Position numbers and translations under genes: made by a program
Shown here: positions 39,297 through 48,429 of the stretch, piece after piece
Numbering within the stretch: position 1 is the first letter of the stretch
Layout: every line of letters begins with the position of its first letter
The notes under the pieces: generated by a model
The model's input: the letters and a program-made list of their open reading frames with translations, nothing else
The model's database searches: none
What the model was told of the DNA's origin: nothing
Assembly: GCF_013140855.1 (NCBI RefSeq)
Contig: NZ_JABBPG010000012.1
Location: forward strand, 1-64,000
Length of the DNA: 64,000 nt
From: Pseudoalteromonas caenipelagi
Lineage (GTDB): Bacteria; Pseudomonadota; Gammaproteobacteria; Enterobacterales; Alteromonadaceae
Direction of reading: 5' to 3'

Positions 39297-40094
39297 TTAA
39301 CTTGCTAATTTTTCTTTAGGGGGAAATTTTGGCTCAAATAAGCCTAACTCTTTTGCTTTTTCAACCAACGACATGATATCCATTTGTGAAATATCAAACA
39401 AATCATGGATTGAGTTAATGGTGTAGTACACTGGCTGCATAATATCAATGCGATAAGGTGTACGAAGCACATCTAATACTTTCAATGGTGAAATTTCAGG
39501 TTTGTCACTGTAAACATACTGCGTCTCGCCTGGGCTTGATAAAATACCGCCACCATAAATGCGTAAACCGTCTTTGGTTTGCATTAGGCCAAACTCAACT
39601 GTAAACCAGTACAAGCGAGCAAGGTACACACGGTCTTTTTTAGCTGCTGCTAAACCTAGCTGACCGTATTTGTGAGTAAACTCTGCAAAGTCTGGGTTAG
39701 TTAGCATTGCACAGTGGCCAAAGATTTCATGAAAAATATCTGGCTCTTGCAAATAATCAAATTCTTCACGTGAGCGAATAAAAGTCGCAACCGGAAATTG
39801 CTTGTTCGCTAACAAACGGAAAAACTCATCAAAATCGATAAGTGCCGGTACAGGCGCTACCTGCCATCCTGTTTCTTTACCTAATACGTCATTGAGCTCG
39901 TGAAGCTGTGGAATTCTGTCTTGAGGTAGGTTAATTTTTTGCAGACCTTCCATGTATTCATCGCATGCTTTGCCCTCAATACATTTCAGCTGACGAGCTA
40001 CTAGCTCTGACCAAATTTTATTCTCTTCGTCACTCCACGCAATGATGCCATTTGCATCAGGTTGCTTAGAAGTATATTTACTTGATTTAGCCAT
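39297..40094 (-). CDS. phhA: Phenylalanine 4-monooxygenase
   Basis: Converts phenylalanine to tyrosine using tetrahydropterin, iron and oxygen. The 265-residue protein is the compact bacterial form. Iron ligands are His122 and His127 in FHEIFGH and Glu167 in FTVEFGL. It heads a two-gene operon with phhB. Confidence 0.96.
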   Translation of the reverse strand: MAKSSKYTSKQPDANGIIAWSDEENKIWSELVARQLKCIEGKACDEYMEGLQKINLPQDRIPQLHELNDVLGKETGWQVAPVPALIDFDEFFRLLANKQFPVATFIRSREEFDYLQEPDIFHEIFGHCAMLTNPDFAEFTHKYGQLGLAAAKKDRVYLARLYWFTVEFGLMQTKDGLRIYGGGILSSPGETQYVYSDKPEISPLKVLDVLRTPYRIDIMQPVYYTINSIHDLFDISQMDIMSLVEKAKELGLFEPKFPPKEKLAS

Positions 40095-40260
40095 TTTAAC
40101 CTTCTTATTACATCGTCGACCTAGACAGATCGCACTTCAACTTGTGATCTAGATACTAAGTAAAAGTTAGGGAAAGTTTAATAGGCAGTCCAAACAACGC
40201 CTCCTGAGTAAAGGGTAAAATCGTACACTTTTAATTACAAATTTGTATTGAAAAATAAAC

Positions 40261-40279
40261 ACCCGCCAAATAGGCGGGC
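40261..40279 (-). terminator. Terminator after the methionine gamma-lyase gene
   Basis: CCCGCC and GGCGGG pair around a five-base loop. On the minus strand the stem is followed by TGTTTATTTTT. It lies about 35 bases after the stop of the lyase gene. Confidence 0.75.
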
Positions 40280-40312
40280 TACAACAACAAGTGGTGTAAA
40301 TAAAAAATTACA

Positions 40313-41491
40313 CTAGAACACCTTAAATGCGTTATCTAGGTCATCGATAATGTCTTGCACATCCTCTAATCCGATTGAAATACGGATCAAGCCATCTGAG
40401 ATCCCAGCCGCTTGACGCTCTTCAGGTGTGTACGGTGAGTGTGTCATGGATGCAGGGTGTTGAATAAGGGTTTCTGGGTCACCTAGGCTCACAGCCAAGG
40501 TACAAAGCTCTGTTGCGTTAATGAATGCTTCGCCATCTTTTAGGCTGCCGTTAATCTCAAATGCAATAACACCACCAGCTCCTTTCATTTGCTCACCTAA
40601 GAATTTATAACCTGGGTGAGATTCAAGTCCGGGATAAAATACTTTGCTTACTTTTGGATGCACTTCCAAATATTCAGCAACTTTTTGCGCGCTTTCACAG
40701 TGTCGAGCCATACGCACAGCCAAGGTTTTTAATCCACGGTTTATTAGCCAAGCGTCATGTGGACTGATAGTGGCACCGATGTCTTTCAACACAGTTAATT
40801 TGATCAACTCAATGTGCTCTTGCGAACCGCATACGATGCCCGCAACCACATCTCCGTGGCCATTTAAGTATTTGGTTGCACTGTGGATAACGATATCAAT
40901 GCCAAAGTGTTTAGGCTTTTGCAAAAGCGGCGTCATAAAAGTGTTATCTATCACACTAATTAATTTATGCTGCTTAGCAAACTTACCTAACATGGTGAGA
41001 TCAAGCACCGTCATATTCGGGTTGATTGGCGTTTCTGCAAAGAGCATTTTGCTATTCGGTTTTAGCGCTGCTTGTAACTCAGCTTCGTTTGTCATATCTA
41101 CAAACGTTACTTCAATACCAAACTTAGGTAGCATATGCGCAAACAAAGCAAAGCTGCAACCATACAAAGCACTAGATGCAATAAGATGATCACCTTGCTG
41201 TAAAAAACTCAACACAGATGCAGATACCGCCCCCATTCCCGTTGCGGTTGCCGCTGCATCTTCCATTTCTTCTAATTGCGCAAGCTTTTGCTCAAGCTCT
41301 CGTGTTGTTGGGTTCCCCAAACGCGTATAAATATATCCAGCTTCTTCACCCGCAAAACGCGCTGCACCTTGCGCTGCATCTTTAAAAGCAAAAGTGGAAG
41401 TTTGATATAAAGGGGCTGTCAATGCACCGTGCGGGTCGTTAAAGTGCTCTGGGCCATGAATGCATTGCGTGTTGTCATGATACTTCTTCAT
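40313..41491 (-). CDS. megL: Methionine gamma-lyase (PLP enzyme)
   Basis: The 392-residue protein belongs to the Cys/Met metabolism PLP family. The PLP lysine is Lys207 in SATKYLNGHGD. Cys112 in ALYGCSF corresponds to the cysteine that marks true methionine gamma-lyases, supporting breakdown of methionine to methanethiol, ammonia and 2-oxobutyrate over a cystathionine activity. It stands alone, with its own terminator downstream. Confidence 0.85.
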   Translation of the reverse strand: MKKYHDNTQCIHGPEHFNDPHGALTAPLYQTSTFAFKDAAQGAARFAGEEAGYIYTRLGNPTTRELEQKLAQLEEMEDAAATATGMGAVSASVLSFLQQGDHLIASSALYGCSFALFAHMLPKFGIEVTFVDMTNEAELQAALKPNSKMLFAETPINPNMTVLDLTMLGKFAKQHKLISVIDNTFMTPLLQKPKHFGIDIVIHSATKYLNGHGDVVAGIVCGSQEHIELIKLTVLKDIGATISPHDAWLINRGLKTLAVRMARHCESAQKVAEYLEVHPKVSKVFYPGLESHPGYKFLGEQMKGAGGVIAFEINGSLKDGEAFINATELCTLAVSLGDPETLIQHPASMTHSPYTPEERQAAGISDGLIRISIGLEDVQDIIDDLDNAFKVF

Positions 41492-41643
41492 AAATTAACC
41501 TGTTAACTTATTATTCTTTAATTGATTTATCTAATAAATAAGTCAGTAGGCTTAAATGCACAAGCAAGCCAGACGCTAAGACGGCTAGTTTATACCATTC
41601 ACATATAGCAAGGTGTACAAAATTGTTGTCACCTCACTTTGTG

Positions 41644-42700
41644 TTATTTCACTTTATCTGGTTGATCTGCTCGCTTAAGTAGCGTGTTGACCAACTGATT
41701 AACAGTAGACTTAAGTAAACTCGGTTTATGCTCTAAGCGCGGAAGTGGTCTGCATAATTCCATGGCCTTGTAACCTAAGCGAGCAGTAAAAACTCCTGCG
41801 CTTAAACCTTGCCCTGCGCGAGCTGATAGCCGACCCAACAACTCAGCCCCCAAACTTGTTGCTGCCAAGTCTGATACCAGCTCTGTTGCGCCAACAAATA
41901 CCATTTGCTTAACGAGTAACTTGTACAGGGTAATACGACTTCGATAGCCAAGCTTAATCCCATAATGCTTGGTAATTGCCTCAATTAAATGCACGCCACG
42001 CCAAAGCACTGCGAGCATATCCACAAGTGCCAAAGGGCTCATTGCCACCAGCATCGCACTGGTTGTCGCGTGTTGATTTATAATTTGCTTCGCTTTTTGA
42101 TCGTGTGATTGCAGTAAACTCGACTCATACAACTGCAACACTTCTTTATCAGTGTGATGCGCCTGAATAGACGCTTTAAACTCAACTACTTGCTGCTTAG
42201 GGTGATGCTTTAGCACGCTCTCGAGCCAATTTTGCGCCTCACCTATTTGTGTACTATTGAGTAAACGTAGTCCATCTTGTTGGTGATGCTGGTGATGCTT
42301 CAAACGCTTCAACGCAACGGCTTCTTTCACTATAAATACCGTGGTACTGGTTATCGCCAAAGCTAGCACACTGATGTATAGCAAAGCGAGTAACCAAGAC
42401 TCGTTCATAGCCTCAATAACGCTATAAATACTCTCAACGACGACCAGCACTAATAAGCTTATAAGAAACAATTTGCCAAAGCTGAAACGTTTCGATGTGC
42501 GTGAAAACACTTGCTCCAACTCAATGTCATTGTTCTGGGACAAGTCCATATCCATGCTCTGTGGTGAGCTTTCAACATGATGTTGCTCCTCTTCGAAGCG
42601 TTTTCCATTCGTCCGATTTACGCTGTCATTAACGCGCTCATCTTCAGGTTTTGGTTGTGTTTCAATACGCCTTCCTGCCCGCAGTTTATTACTTTGATTC
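41644..42700 (-). CDS. ycjF: YcjF family membrane protein (DUF697)
   Basis: The 352-residue protein has a charged N-terminal region (to about 70), two membrane segments (about 78-95 and 100-120), and a C-terminal DUF697 region with KLLVKQMVFVGATELVSDLA. Its ATG overlaps the ycjX stop codon (ATGA); the A of that ATG is base 42702. YcjX and YcjF accompany the phage shock operon in many gammaproteobacteria, and their biochemical role is not established. Confidence 0.88.
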
Positions 42701-44105
42701 ATGTTAGCTTGTCTCCAATTAAAAACTGTAATGCGTGGTCAAGACGAACATGATGCAAATTACCTTGCTGCGCTTTTTGTGGATAAAATGACAAAAATTC
42801 GAAACCGTGTTCAGGCCATTGTTGGGGTGATAAACAGTGATTTGGAGGTTGCGGAGGTAAATAGGTTGTCCACTGCTGCTCACCAAGTACTTTACCGTAG
42901 ACACACTCTAGGTGCTGACCATTATCTTTGACCACCTTAGTTTGTGTGCTTTGTACAGAAGATATTGCCATCGTATCCACCGACACACCCGAAAACCGCA
43001 GCTCATTTGTTTGTTCCCCTAACATATCGTTGAGCAACAAAGCAATATCAGCCTGTTGTGAAGGGCTAACATGATCACACTTATTTGCCGCAAACAACAC
43101 TTTATCTATTTTTGGGTAAAATAAGCGTTTTAAAAATCCAGATTTACCGTAATTGAAAACCTGCATCACATGCGCTAATGCTTCACGTTGCTCTTGCAAT
43201 GTATCAACCCCATCATTGAGCGCGCTGAGTACATCCACCAGCACCAATTGCCTATCAAACTGGCAAAAGTGTTGTTTATAAAAAGGCATCACAACTTGTT
43301 GTTTATATGCTTCAAAGCGGGCTTGAAGCTGCTGGTATTGACTGTGCTCACTGGCCTCACAGTGGGCTTTGGTAGGAAAGAATAGTAATATTGGCGCGCC
43401 CGCTAAATCAGATGGAATAAGCATTCTGCCTGGTTGTAGTTGGGCTAATTTGGTTTCGCTTTTAAGGGTGCTAAGTAGCTGCTGATAACTTTGTGCCAGC
43501 GTTTTTAACTCTTGTTCATCTACTTTAGCTTTGCCATCAAACGTATCGAGTAACGATAAAAAAGCGCCACTGTAATCTTTATAGGCATCACGCTGCAGCA
43601 ACTCTAAGGTTGCCTTACTCCAAGTTTGATAATCCTGAGAGAGCATGGGTAGGTCAGCTAACCATTCTCCAGGATAATCTATCAACTCTAAATAAACCGT
43701 GCTAACTGGGGATAAGTGTGCCCGTAAGCCACTTTCACAGTGAAATTTCAGAGCTAAAGTTAACGTATTGATCCGTTGTGTTGAAGGAGGCCAAGTTGGT
43801 TCATCCGCCAATAGGCAATTACTCGCAGATTGGTAATCAAATGTTGGAATATCAAGGGCGCGTTGCGGTACTTGCTTTGCAGCAATTAACCTACCTTCTC
43901 TGACTACGTCAAAAAAAGGTAAATTTTGTTTTGTCGCTTGGCTGGTTAAATGTTTTACAAGCGCGGTAATAAATGCTGTTTTACCACTGCCACTAAAACC
44001 TGTAACGGCCAGTTTGATGTGTCGGTCGAGACTGCGATTGAATGCTTTTTGCGTATTACTTTTGAGTTTTTCGAGGGCTTTTTGCGTTACAAATTTGGCT
44101 TTCAT
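42699..44105 (-). CDS. ycjX: YcjX family P-loop NTPase (DUF463)
   Basis: The 468-residue protein has a Walker A GFSGSGKTAF at residues 36-45, followed by GTPase-like features (YLELIDYPGEWLAD and FAANKCDHV). It is a stress-related nucleotide-binding protein co-regulated with psp genes in E. coli. It lies 77 bases after pspC, with a hairpin in the gap, and overlaps ycjF. Confidence 0.92.
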   Translation of the reverse strand: MKAKFVTQKALEKLKSNTQKAFNRSLDRHIKLAVTGFSGSGKTAFITALVKHLTSQATKQNLPFFDVVREGRLIAAKQVPQRALDIPTFDYQSASNCLLADEPTWPPSTQRINTLTLALKFHCESGLRAHLSPVSTVYLELIDYPGEWLADLPMLSQDYQTWSKATLELLQRDAYKDYSGAFLSLLDTFDGKAKVDEQELKTLAQSYQQLLSTLKSETKLAQLQPGRMLIPSDLAGAPILLFFPTKAHCEASEHSQYQQLQARFEAYKQQVVMPFYKQHFCQFDRQLVLVDVLSALNDGVDTLQEQREALAHVMQVFNYGKSGFLKRLFYPKIDKVLFAANKCDHVSPSQQADIALLLNDMLGEQTNELRFSGVSVDTMAISSVQSTQTKVVKDNGQHLECVYGKVLGEQQWTTYLPPQPPNHCLSPQQWPEHGFEFLSFYPQKAQQGNLHHVRLDHALQFLIGDKLT

Positions 44106-44140
44106 AAAAACATCGATTCCCTCTTTGAAGTGCTAAGCGC

Positions 44141-44160
44141 TGTGGCGATGATACGCCACA
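44141..44160 (-). promoter_or_regulatory. Hairpin between pspC and ycjX
   Basis: TGTGGCG and CGCCACA pair perfectly around six bases, with partly complementary flanks. There is no T tract, so this is more likely a processing or stability hairpin than a terminator. Confidence 0.5.
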
Positions 44161-44182
44161 TAAGCTTAAGCCTTTACTACTG

Positions 44183-44584
44183 TTACAGCTTGTTGATTTC
44201 TCTGCTCACTGTAAACTCACTTGATGTCACGTATGTTTCCATACTTTGAATGCGTGTATCAAGGCGTGTTAATCGCTCTTTAAGGTCAAATAAGGCACGT
44301 CTTGGCGGCTCGCCCTTTTGCCATACTTTAAACTTAACTGAAATAGGGTCTTCATCCTGCTGCACAAAATTAGATGTGTGTGTTACTGGCTTGGTATCTA
44401 AAATAAACCAACAGGCGACGTATGCAACTACAAATAAAGGCCCGCCAGATAGCAGCACCGCTGTTATAACGAGTATGCGTACCAGCCACAACTCCATATT
44501 AAAATAATCACTTAAACCTGCACACACCCCAGCAATTTTGCCTCTTTTAGGGTCTCGGTATAATTCACGTTTGCTGTTACTCAT
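44183..44584 (-). CDS. pspC: Phage shock protein C
   Basis: Inner membrane sensor protein of the Psp response. The 133-residue protein has the PspC domain RELYRDPKRGKIAGVCAGLS with a following membrane segment (LVRILVITAVLLSGGPLFVVAYVAC region) and a C-terminal coiled coil. Its ATG overlaps the pspB stop codon. Confidence 0.95.
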   Translation of the reverse strand: MSNSKRELYRDPKRGKIAGVCAGLSDYFNMELWLVRILVITAVLLSGGPLFVVAYVACWFILDTKPVTHTSNFVQQDEDPISVKFKVWQKGEPPRRALFDLKERLTRLDTRIQSMETYVTSSEFTVSREINKL

Positions 44585-44811
44585 ACTTTACGTCTCCACT
44601 CGGGTGCCTCTTGATCAAGCAAAGCTTCCAAGGTTTCTACGCGTTCAGCCATTTTTTCAGCTTTGCTTGCAAGCTCTAACAACTGACGGTGCTCATGTTC
44701 GCTTAAGCCTTGGCTTACCTGTTTTTTACTACGGTAGTGTAAAATCAACCACAACGGGGCAACTACCAGCATAAAAAGAATAATTGGGGCTACTAAAATC
44801 TCTAAGTCCAT
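44581..44811 (-). CDS. pspB: Phage shock protein B
   Basis: About 76 residues from the ATG giving MDLEILVAPIILFMLVVAPL; an in-frame extension to 44853 is less likely. One membrane segment is followed by a leucine-rich coiled coil (HRQLLELASKAEKMAERVETLEAL region). PspB and PspC relay envelope stress to PspA. Confidence 0.93.
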   Translation of the reverse strand: MDLEILVAPIILFMLVVAPLWLILHYRSKKQVSQGLSEHEHRQLLELASKAEKMAERVETLEALLDQEAPEWRRKV

Positions 44812-44886
44812 AATTGCTACTCCAAACAATGGGCGTATTCGGTTATGCGGCATCTATTGATTTAGTGCAATAGATGCCACTTAAGT

Positions 44887-45549
44887 TCACTTACTTTTTG
44901 CTAGCTTCTTTTTAAGTTCAGCTAACTCATCGTCGATTTTTTCATTTTTTTGCAAGTCTGCAATCTCATCTGCTAATGACTTTTTGCCTATGTCATAAGA
45001 CTCTATTTGTGATTCTAGACCATCAATTTTGCTTTCATAGCGTTCAAAACGATTAAGTGCGTCTTCAACTTTTGAGCTATCAAGCGCCTTTTTAACTTCT
45101 AAACGCGATTCTGCAGAGCGTTGACGCAGTACAATCGCTTTTTGTCTTGTTTTGGCATCAGCCAACTTCTCTTGCAGCGTTGCAACTTCTTGTTGCAGCT
45201 TGTCAATGTGTGTTTCAACATGTTCCAGCTCAGATTTAACACTGTTTGCAGCCTCTTCAGACTTCTGCCTTTCAAGTAATGCTGCACGTGCTAAATCTTC
45301 ACGCTCTTTGCTCAAAGCTAGCTCTGCTTTTTCCTGCCACTGCTGTGTTTGCTCATTTAACTGTTCAACGCGGCGTGACAACTCTTTCTTTTCTGCCAAG
45401 GTTTTAGCAGAAGTAGAGCGAACCTCAACTAATGTATCTTCCATTTCTTGGATGATAAGGCGTACCATTTTTTCAGGATCTTCCGCTTTATCTAAAATGG
45501 CATTGATATTAGAATTAACGATATCCGCAAAACGAGAGAAAATTCCCAT
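44887..45549 (-). CDS. pspA: Phage shock protein A
   Basis: The 220-residue peripheral membrane protein is almost entirely coiled coil. It begins MGIFSRFADIVNSNINAILD with the amphipathic N-terminal helix, followed by AEDPEKMVRLIIQEMEDTL. It belongs to the ESCRT-III-like PspA/Vipp1 family. It stabilises damaged membranes and inhibits PspF. The ATG follows AGAGGT. It is the first gene of pspABC-ycjXF behind a sigma-54 promoter. Confidence 0.97.
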   Translation of the reverse strand: MGIFSRFADIVNSNINAILDKAEDPEKMVRLIIQEMEDTLVEVRSTSAKTLAEKKELSRRVEQLNEQTQQWQEKAELALSKEREDLARAALLERQKSEEAANSVKSELEHVETHIDKLQQEVATLQEKLADAKTRQKAIVLRQRSAESRLEVKKALDSSKVEDALNRFERYESKIDGLESQIESYDIGKKSLADEIADLQKNEKIDDELAELKKKLAKSK

Positions 45550-45599
45550 AATCTTTACCTCTTTGGTTTATAAATTTGAAATTACTGATAACGTATGTA

Positions 45600-45615
45600 T
45601 CAAATTGCTTGCCAA
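45600..45615 (-). promoter_or_regulatory. Sigma-54 (-24/-12) promoter of pspA
   Basis: The minus strand reads TTGGCAAGCAATTTGA, with GG at -24 and GA at the -12 position where GC is consensus. This closely resembles the known pspA promoter of enterics. It lies about 50 bases ahead of pspA, opposite the activator gene pspF. The AT-rich 45640-45700 stretch could hold the IHF and PspF sites. Confidence 0.75.
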
Positions 45616-45736
45616 CTTTTTAAAAGCTTAAAAATTTATATTTATCATAAAGTTATAACTATTCAAAAAATTCTTTAGTTCAGTGCTTTTTTCAAATACA
45701 CTAACAGTTAGTAAAAATAACTAAGAGTTAGGCAAT

Positions 45737-46822
45737 ATGAGCCAATTTCGCCAACAGGATAATCTACTCGGCCAATCAGACAGCTTTTTATCTGTGCTAG
45801 ATCAAGTCTCGCAACTGGCGCCGTTAGAAAAACCCGTACTTATTATTGGTGAACGTGGTACCGGTAAAGAGCTTATCGCAGCACGATTACACTATCTGTC
45901 TGAGCGCTGGGAACAAAACTATATTAAGCTAAATTGTGCTGCACTCAACGAAAACTTACTTGAAAGTGAATTATTTGGTCATGAGAGTGGCGCTTTTACC
46001 GGTGCCAGTAAACGACATGAAGGTCGTTTTGAAAGGGCCAATGGCGGCACACTCTTTTTAGATGAATTAGCCAATACCTCTGCGATGGTACAAGAAAAAC
46101 TATTGCGCGTGATTGAATATGGTGAATTTGAACGTGTTGGTGGCAAAAGTACAGTCAAGGTCGATACTCGCTTGGTATGCGCGACCAACGAAGACTTACC
46201 TACACTAGCCGACCATGGTGAATTTCGTCATGACTTACTCGACAGACTCGCATTTGACGTCATTACGTTGCCTCCCCTTCGAGCTCGCCAAGAAGACATT
46301 TTGTTACTCGCTGAGCAGTTTGCAATTAATATGGCTCGCGATTTAAATTGGTCGTTGTTCAGTGGCTTTACACGTAAAGCGACTGACAAACTATTAGAAT
46401 ACGATTGGCCGGGTAATATTCGAGAGCTAAAGAATGTTGTTGAGCGAAGCTTGTATCGTCACGGTAGCGAAGGCTTACCTGTTCATAATATTGTGTTAGA
46501 TCCTTTTGAAAGTCCACATAGACCTACACAACGGGTTAAAGCAAAAGCAGCAAATGAACCAACACCCACTATCGTTTATGCCGATTCAGAACAACAACCT
46601 GCGGCACCAGAGCAAGTAAAGCAAGAAGCAAATATCGAGTTTCCATGTGACCTCAAGTTGCTCTCAAATGAGTATGAGATTAATTTAATACAAAATGCAC
46701 TTGAACATAGCCAATTTAACCAAAAGAAAACTGCACAAATGCTTGGTTTAACGTATCATCAACTGCGTGGATATTTGAAAAAATACAATCTGTTAGACTC
46801 GGGTCAAAAACAAGAGGCATAG
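45737..46822 (+). CDS. pspF: Psp operon transcriptional activator PspF
   Basis: Sigma-54 enhancer-binding AAA+ protein without a receiver domain. The 361-residue protein has Walker A GERGTGKE at 39-46, the sigma-54 contact loop GAFTGA at 85-90, GGTLFLDELA (Walker B) and a C-terminal helix-turn-helix in QKKTAQMLGLTYHQLRGYLK. A linker of about 60 residues rich in Pro and Gln precedes the DNA-binding part. It is divergent from pspA and is followed after two bases by sapA. Confidence 0.96.
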   Translation: MSQFRQQDNLLGQSDSFLSVLDQVSQLAPLEKPVLIIGERGTGKELIAARLHYLSERWEQNYIKLNCAALNENLLESELFGHESGAFTGASKRHEGRFERANGGTLFLDELANTSAMVQEKLLRVIEYGEFERVGGKSTVKVDTRLVCATNEDLPTLADHGEFRHDLLDRLAFDVITLPPLRARQEDILLLAEQFAINMARDLNWSLFSGFTRKATDKLLEYDWPGNIRELKNVVERSLYRHGSEGLPVHNIVLDPFESPHRPTQRVKAKAANEPTPTIVYADSEQQPAAPEQVKQEANIEFPCDLKLLSNEYEINLIQNALEHSQFNQKKTAQMLGLTYHQLRGYLKKYNLLDSGQKQEA

Positions 46823-46824
46823 AT

Positions 46825-48429
46825 GTGCGTAATTTGCTACTAGGTGCGTTGTGTACGTACTTACTGGGCTGTATTGATGCAAGCCAACAAACGATTAGAA
46901 AAACACAAGGGTTAGTGTATTGTGCCGAGGCTAATCCTGTGTCGTTTAACCCACAAGTGACAACAACAGGCTCCACGATAGATATTATCGCCAGCCAACT
47001 CTACGACACTTTGCTCAGTATTGACCCAGAAACCGCTGAATTTAAACCTGAATTGGCCACCAAATGGCAAGTCAGCAATGATGGTAAAACAGTCACCTTT
47101 TACTTACGCAACGACGTACAGTTTCACCAAACAGATTACTTCACACCAACACGAAAATTGAACGCCGATGATGTAGTTTTCTCTTTTGGTCGATTATTTG
47201 ATGTCTATAACCCTTACCATTTTGTAGGTGATGCAAACTATCCTTACTTTCAAAGTGTTGGCCTTGATCAGCTGATACGCCAAGTCGTCAAGGTTGATGA
47301 CTATACCGTGCGTTTTGAACTGTTTAATTCTGAAAGTAGCTTTTTATCTAATTTAGCCACTGACTTTGCCGTCATTTTATCCAAAGAATATGCCGACAAA
47401 CTGGCTAACGTGGAACGCAAAGACTTATTTGATATTTATCCTGTTGGTACGGGCCCATTTAAATACAAAAACTACTTACGCGATAACCTTATTCGTTACC
47501 ACCGCAACGAGCACTATTGGAAGCATAAAGTTCCAATGCAACAACTGGTTTTTGACATTACTACTAATGGCACCAGCCGCATTGCAAAAATGCTTACAAA
47601 AGAGTGTGATATAACCGCTCATCCCAGTGCAACACAATTAAGTGTACTGACTGCACGTGACGATATTCATGTTGAAAAAGCACCAAACCTGAACATTGGC
47701 TATTGGGCTTTCAATACCGAAAAACCGCCATTTGACAATTTACTAGTGCGTAAAGCATTGGCTTACTCAGTAGATTTTGAAAAAATCATGCAGGCGGTAT
47801 TTTATGGTAATGGGATAATTGCTCGTTCACATTTGCCCCCATCATCTTGGGCATTTGAAGCGCAAAGCAATATGCCAACATATAACCCCGAGTATGCAAG
47901 GCAACTGCTTAAAGAAGCAGGGTTTGAAAACGGCTTTAGCATGACCCTTTGGGCCATGCCAGTGTCTCGAATATATAATCCAAATGCCCGTAAGATGGCA
48001 GAACTAATCCAAAGCGACTTAAAACAAATAGGGATCACGGCACGTATTGTTGAGTATGAATGGAATACCTTTTTGGAACGGGTTGGTAACCATGAACACG
48101 ACAGTGTACTGTTAGGTTGGGCCGCAGATACACCTGATCCCGATAACTTTTTTAGCCCGCTGCTTAGCTGCACAGCAACGTTTAGTGGTAAAAATCCATC
48201 TAACTGGTGTAATCCAGAGTTTGATCTATTGCTGACCCAAGCGCTTGATGTAACAGACATAGAACAACGTAAAGTATACTACCAACAAGCCCAACAAATG
48301 ATCATTGAGCAACTACCGCTCGTGCCTATCGCGCATGGTGTGCGCTTTCAAGCAACCAACAGTGACCTCAAAGATATTTCCCTGCGTCCTTTTGGCGGGA
48401 TCTCTTTAGGCAAAGCGAGGCGAGACTAA
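46825..48429 (+). CDS. sapA: Peptide ABC transporter substrate-binding lipoprotein SapA
   Basis: The 534-residue SBP_bac_5 protein starts at a GTG and has a short lipoprotein signal (lipobox LLGC). Typical segments are CAEANPVSFNPQVTTTG, TVTFYLRNDVQFH and GWAADTPDPDNFFSPLLSC. It binds peptides for the Sap importer, linked to antimicrobial peptide tolerance in enterics; substrates here are unknown. It begins two bases after pspF. Confidence 0.92.
   Translation: MRNLLLGALCTYLLGCIDASQQTIRKTQGLVYCAEANPVSFNPQVTTTGSTIDIIASQLYDTLLSIDPETAEFKPELATKWQVSNDGKTVTFYLRNDVQFHQTDYFTPTRKLNADDVVFSFGRLFDVYNPYHFVGDANYPYFQSVGLDQLIRQVVKVDDYTVRFELFNSESSFLSNLATDFAVILSKEYADKLANVERKDLFDIYPVGTGPFKYKNYLRDNLIRYHRNEHYWKHKVPMQQLVFDITTNGTSRIAKMLTKECDITAHPSATQLSVLTARDDIHVEKAPNLNIGYWAFNTEKPPFDNLLVRKALAYSVDFEKIMQAVFYGNGIIARSHLPPSSWAFEAQSNMPTYNPEYARQLLKEAGFENGFSMTLWAMPVSRIYNPNARKMAELIQSDLKQIGITARIVEYEWNTFLERVGNHEHDSVLLGWAADTPDPDNFFSPLLSCTATFSGKNPSNWCNPEFDLLLTQALDVTDIEQRKVYYQQAQQMIIEQLPLVPIAHGVRFQATNSDLKDISLRPFGGISLGKARRD

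Noticed and set aside
40095-40312. TyrR/PhhR operator or sigma-54 promoter ahead of phhA
   Set aside because: Only half-matches such as TGTACGATTTTACC were found; spacing and symmetry are poor.
40644-41189. 181-codon plus-strand frame
   Set aside because: It is antisense to the methionine gamma-lyase gene; the translation looks like noise.
45152-45631. 159-codon plus-strand frame
   Set aside because: It is antisense to pspA; the Ser/Cys-rich translation reflects the Glu/Lys-rich coiled coil on the other strand.
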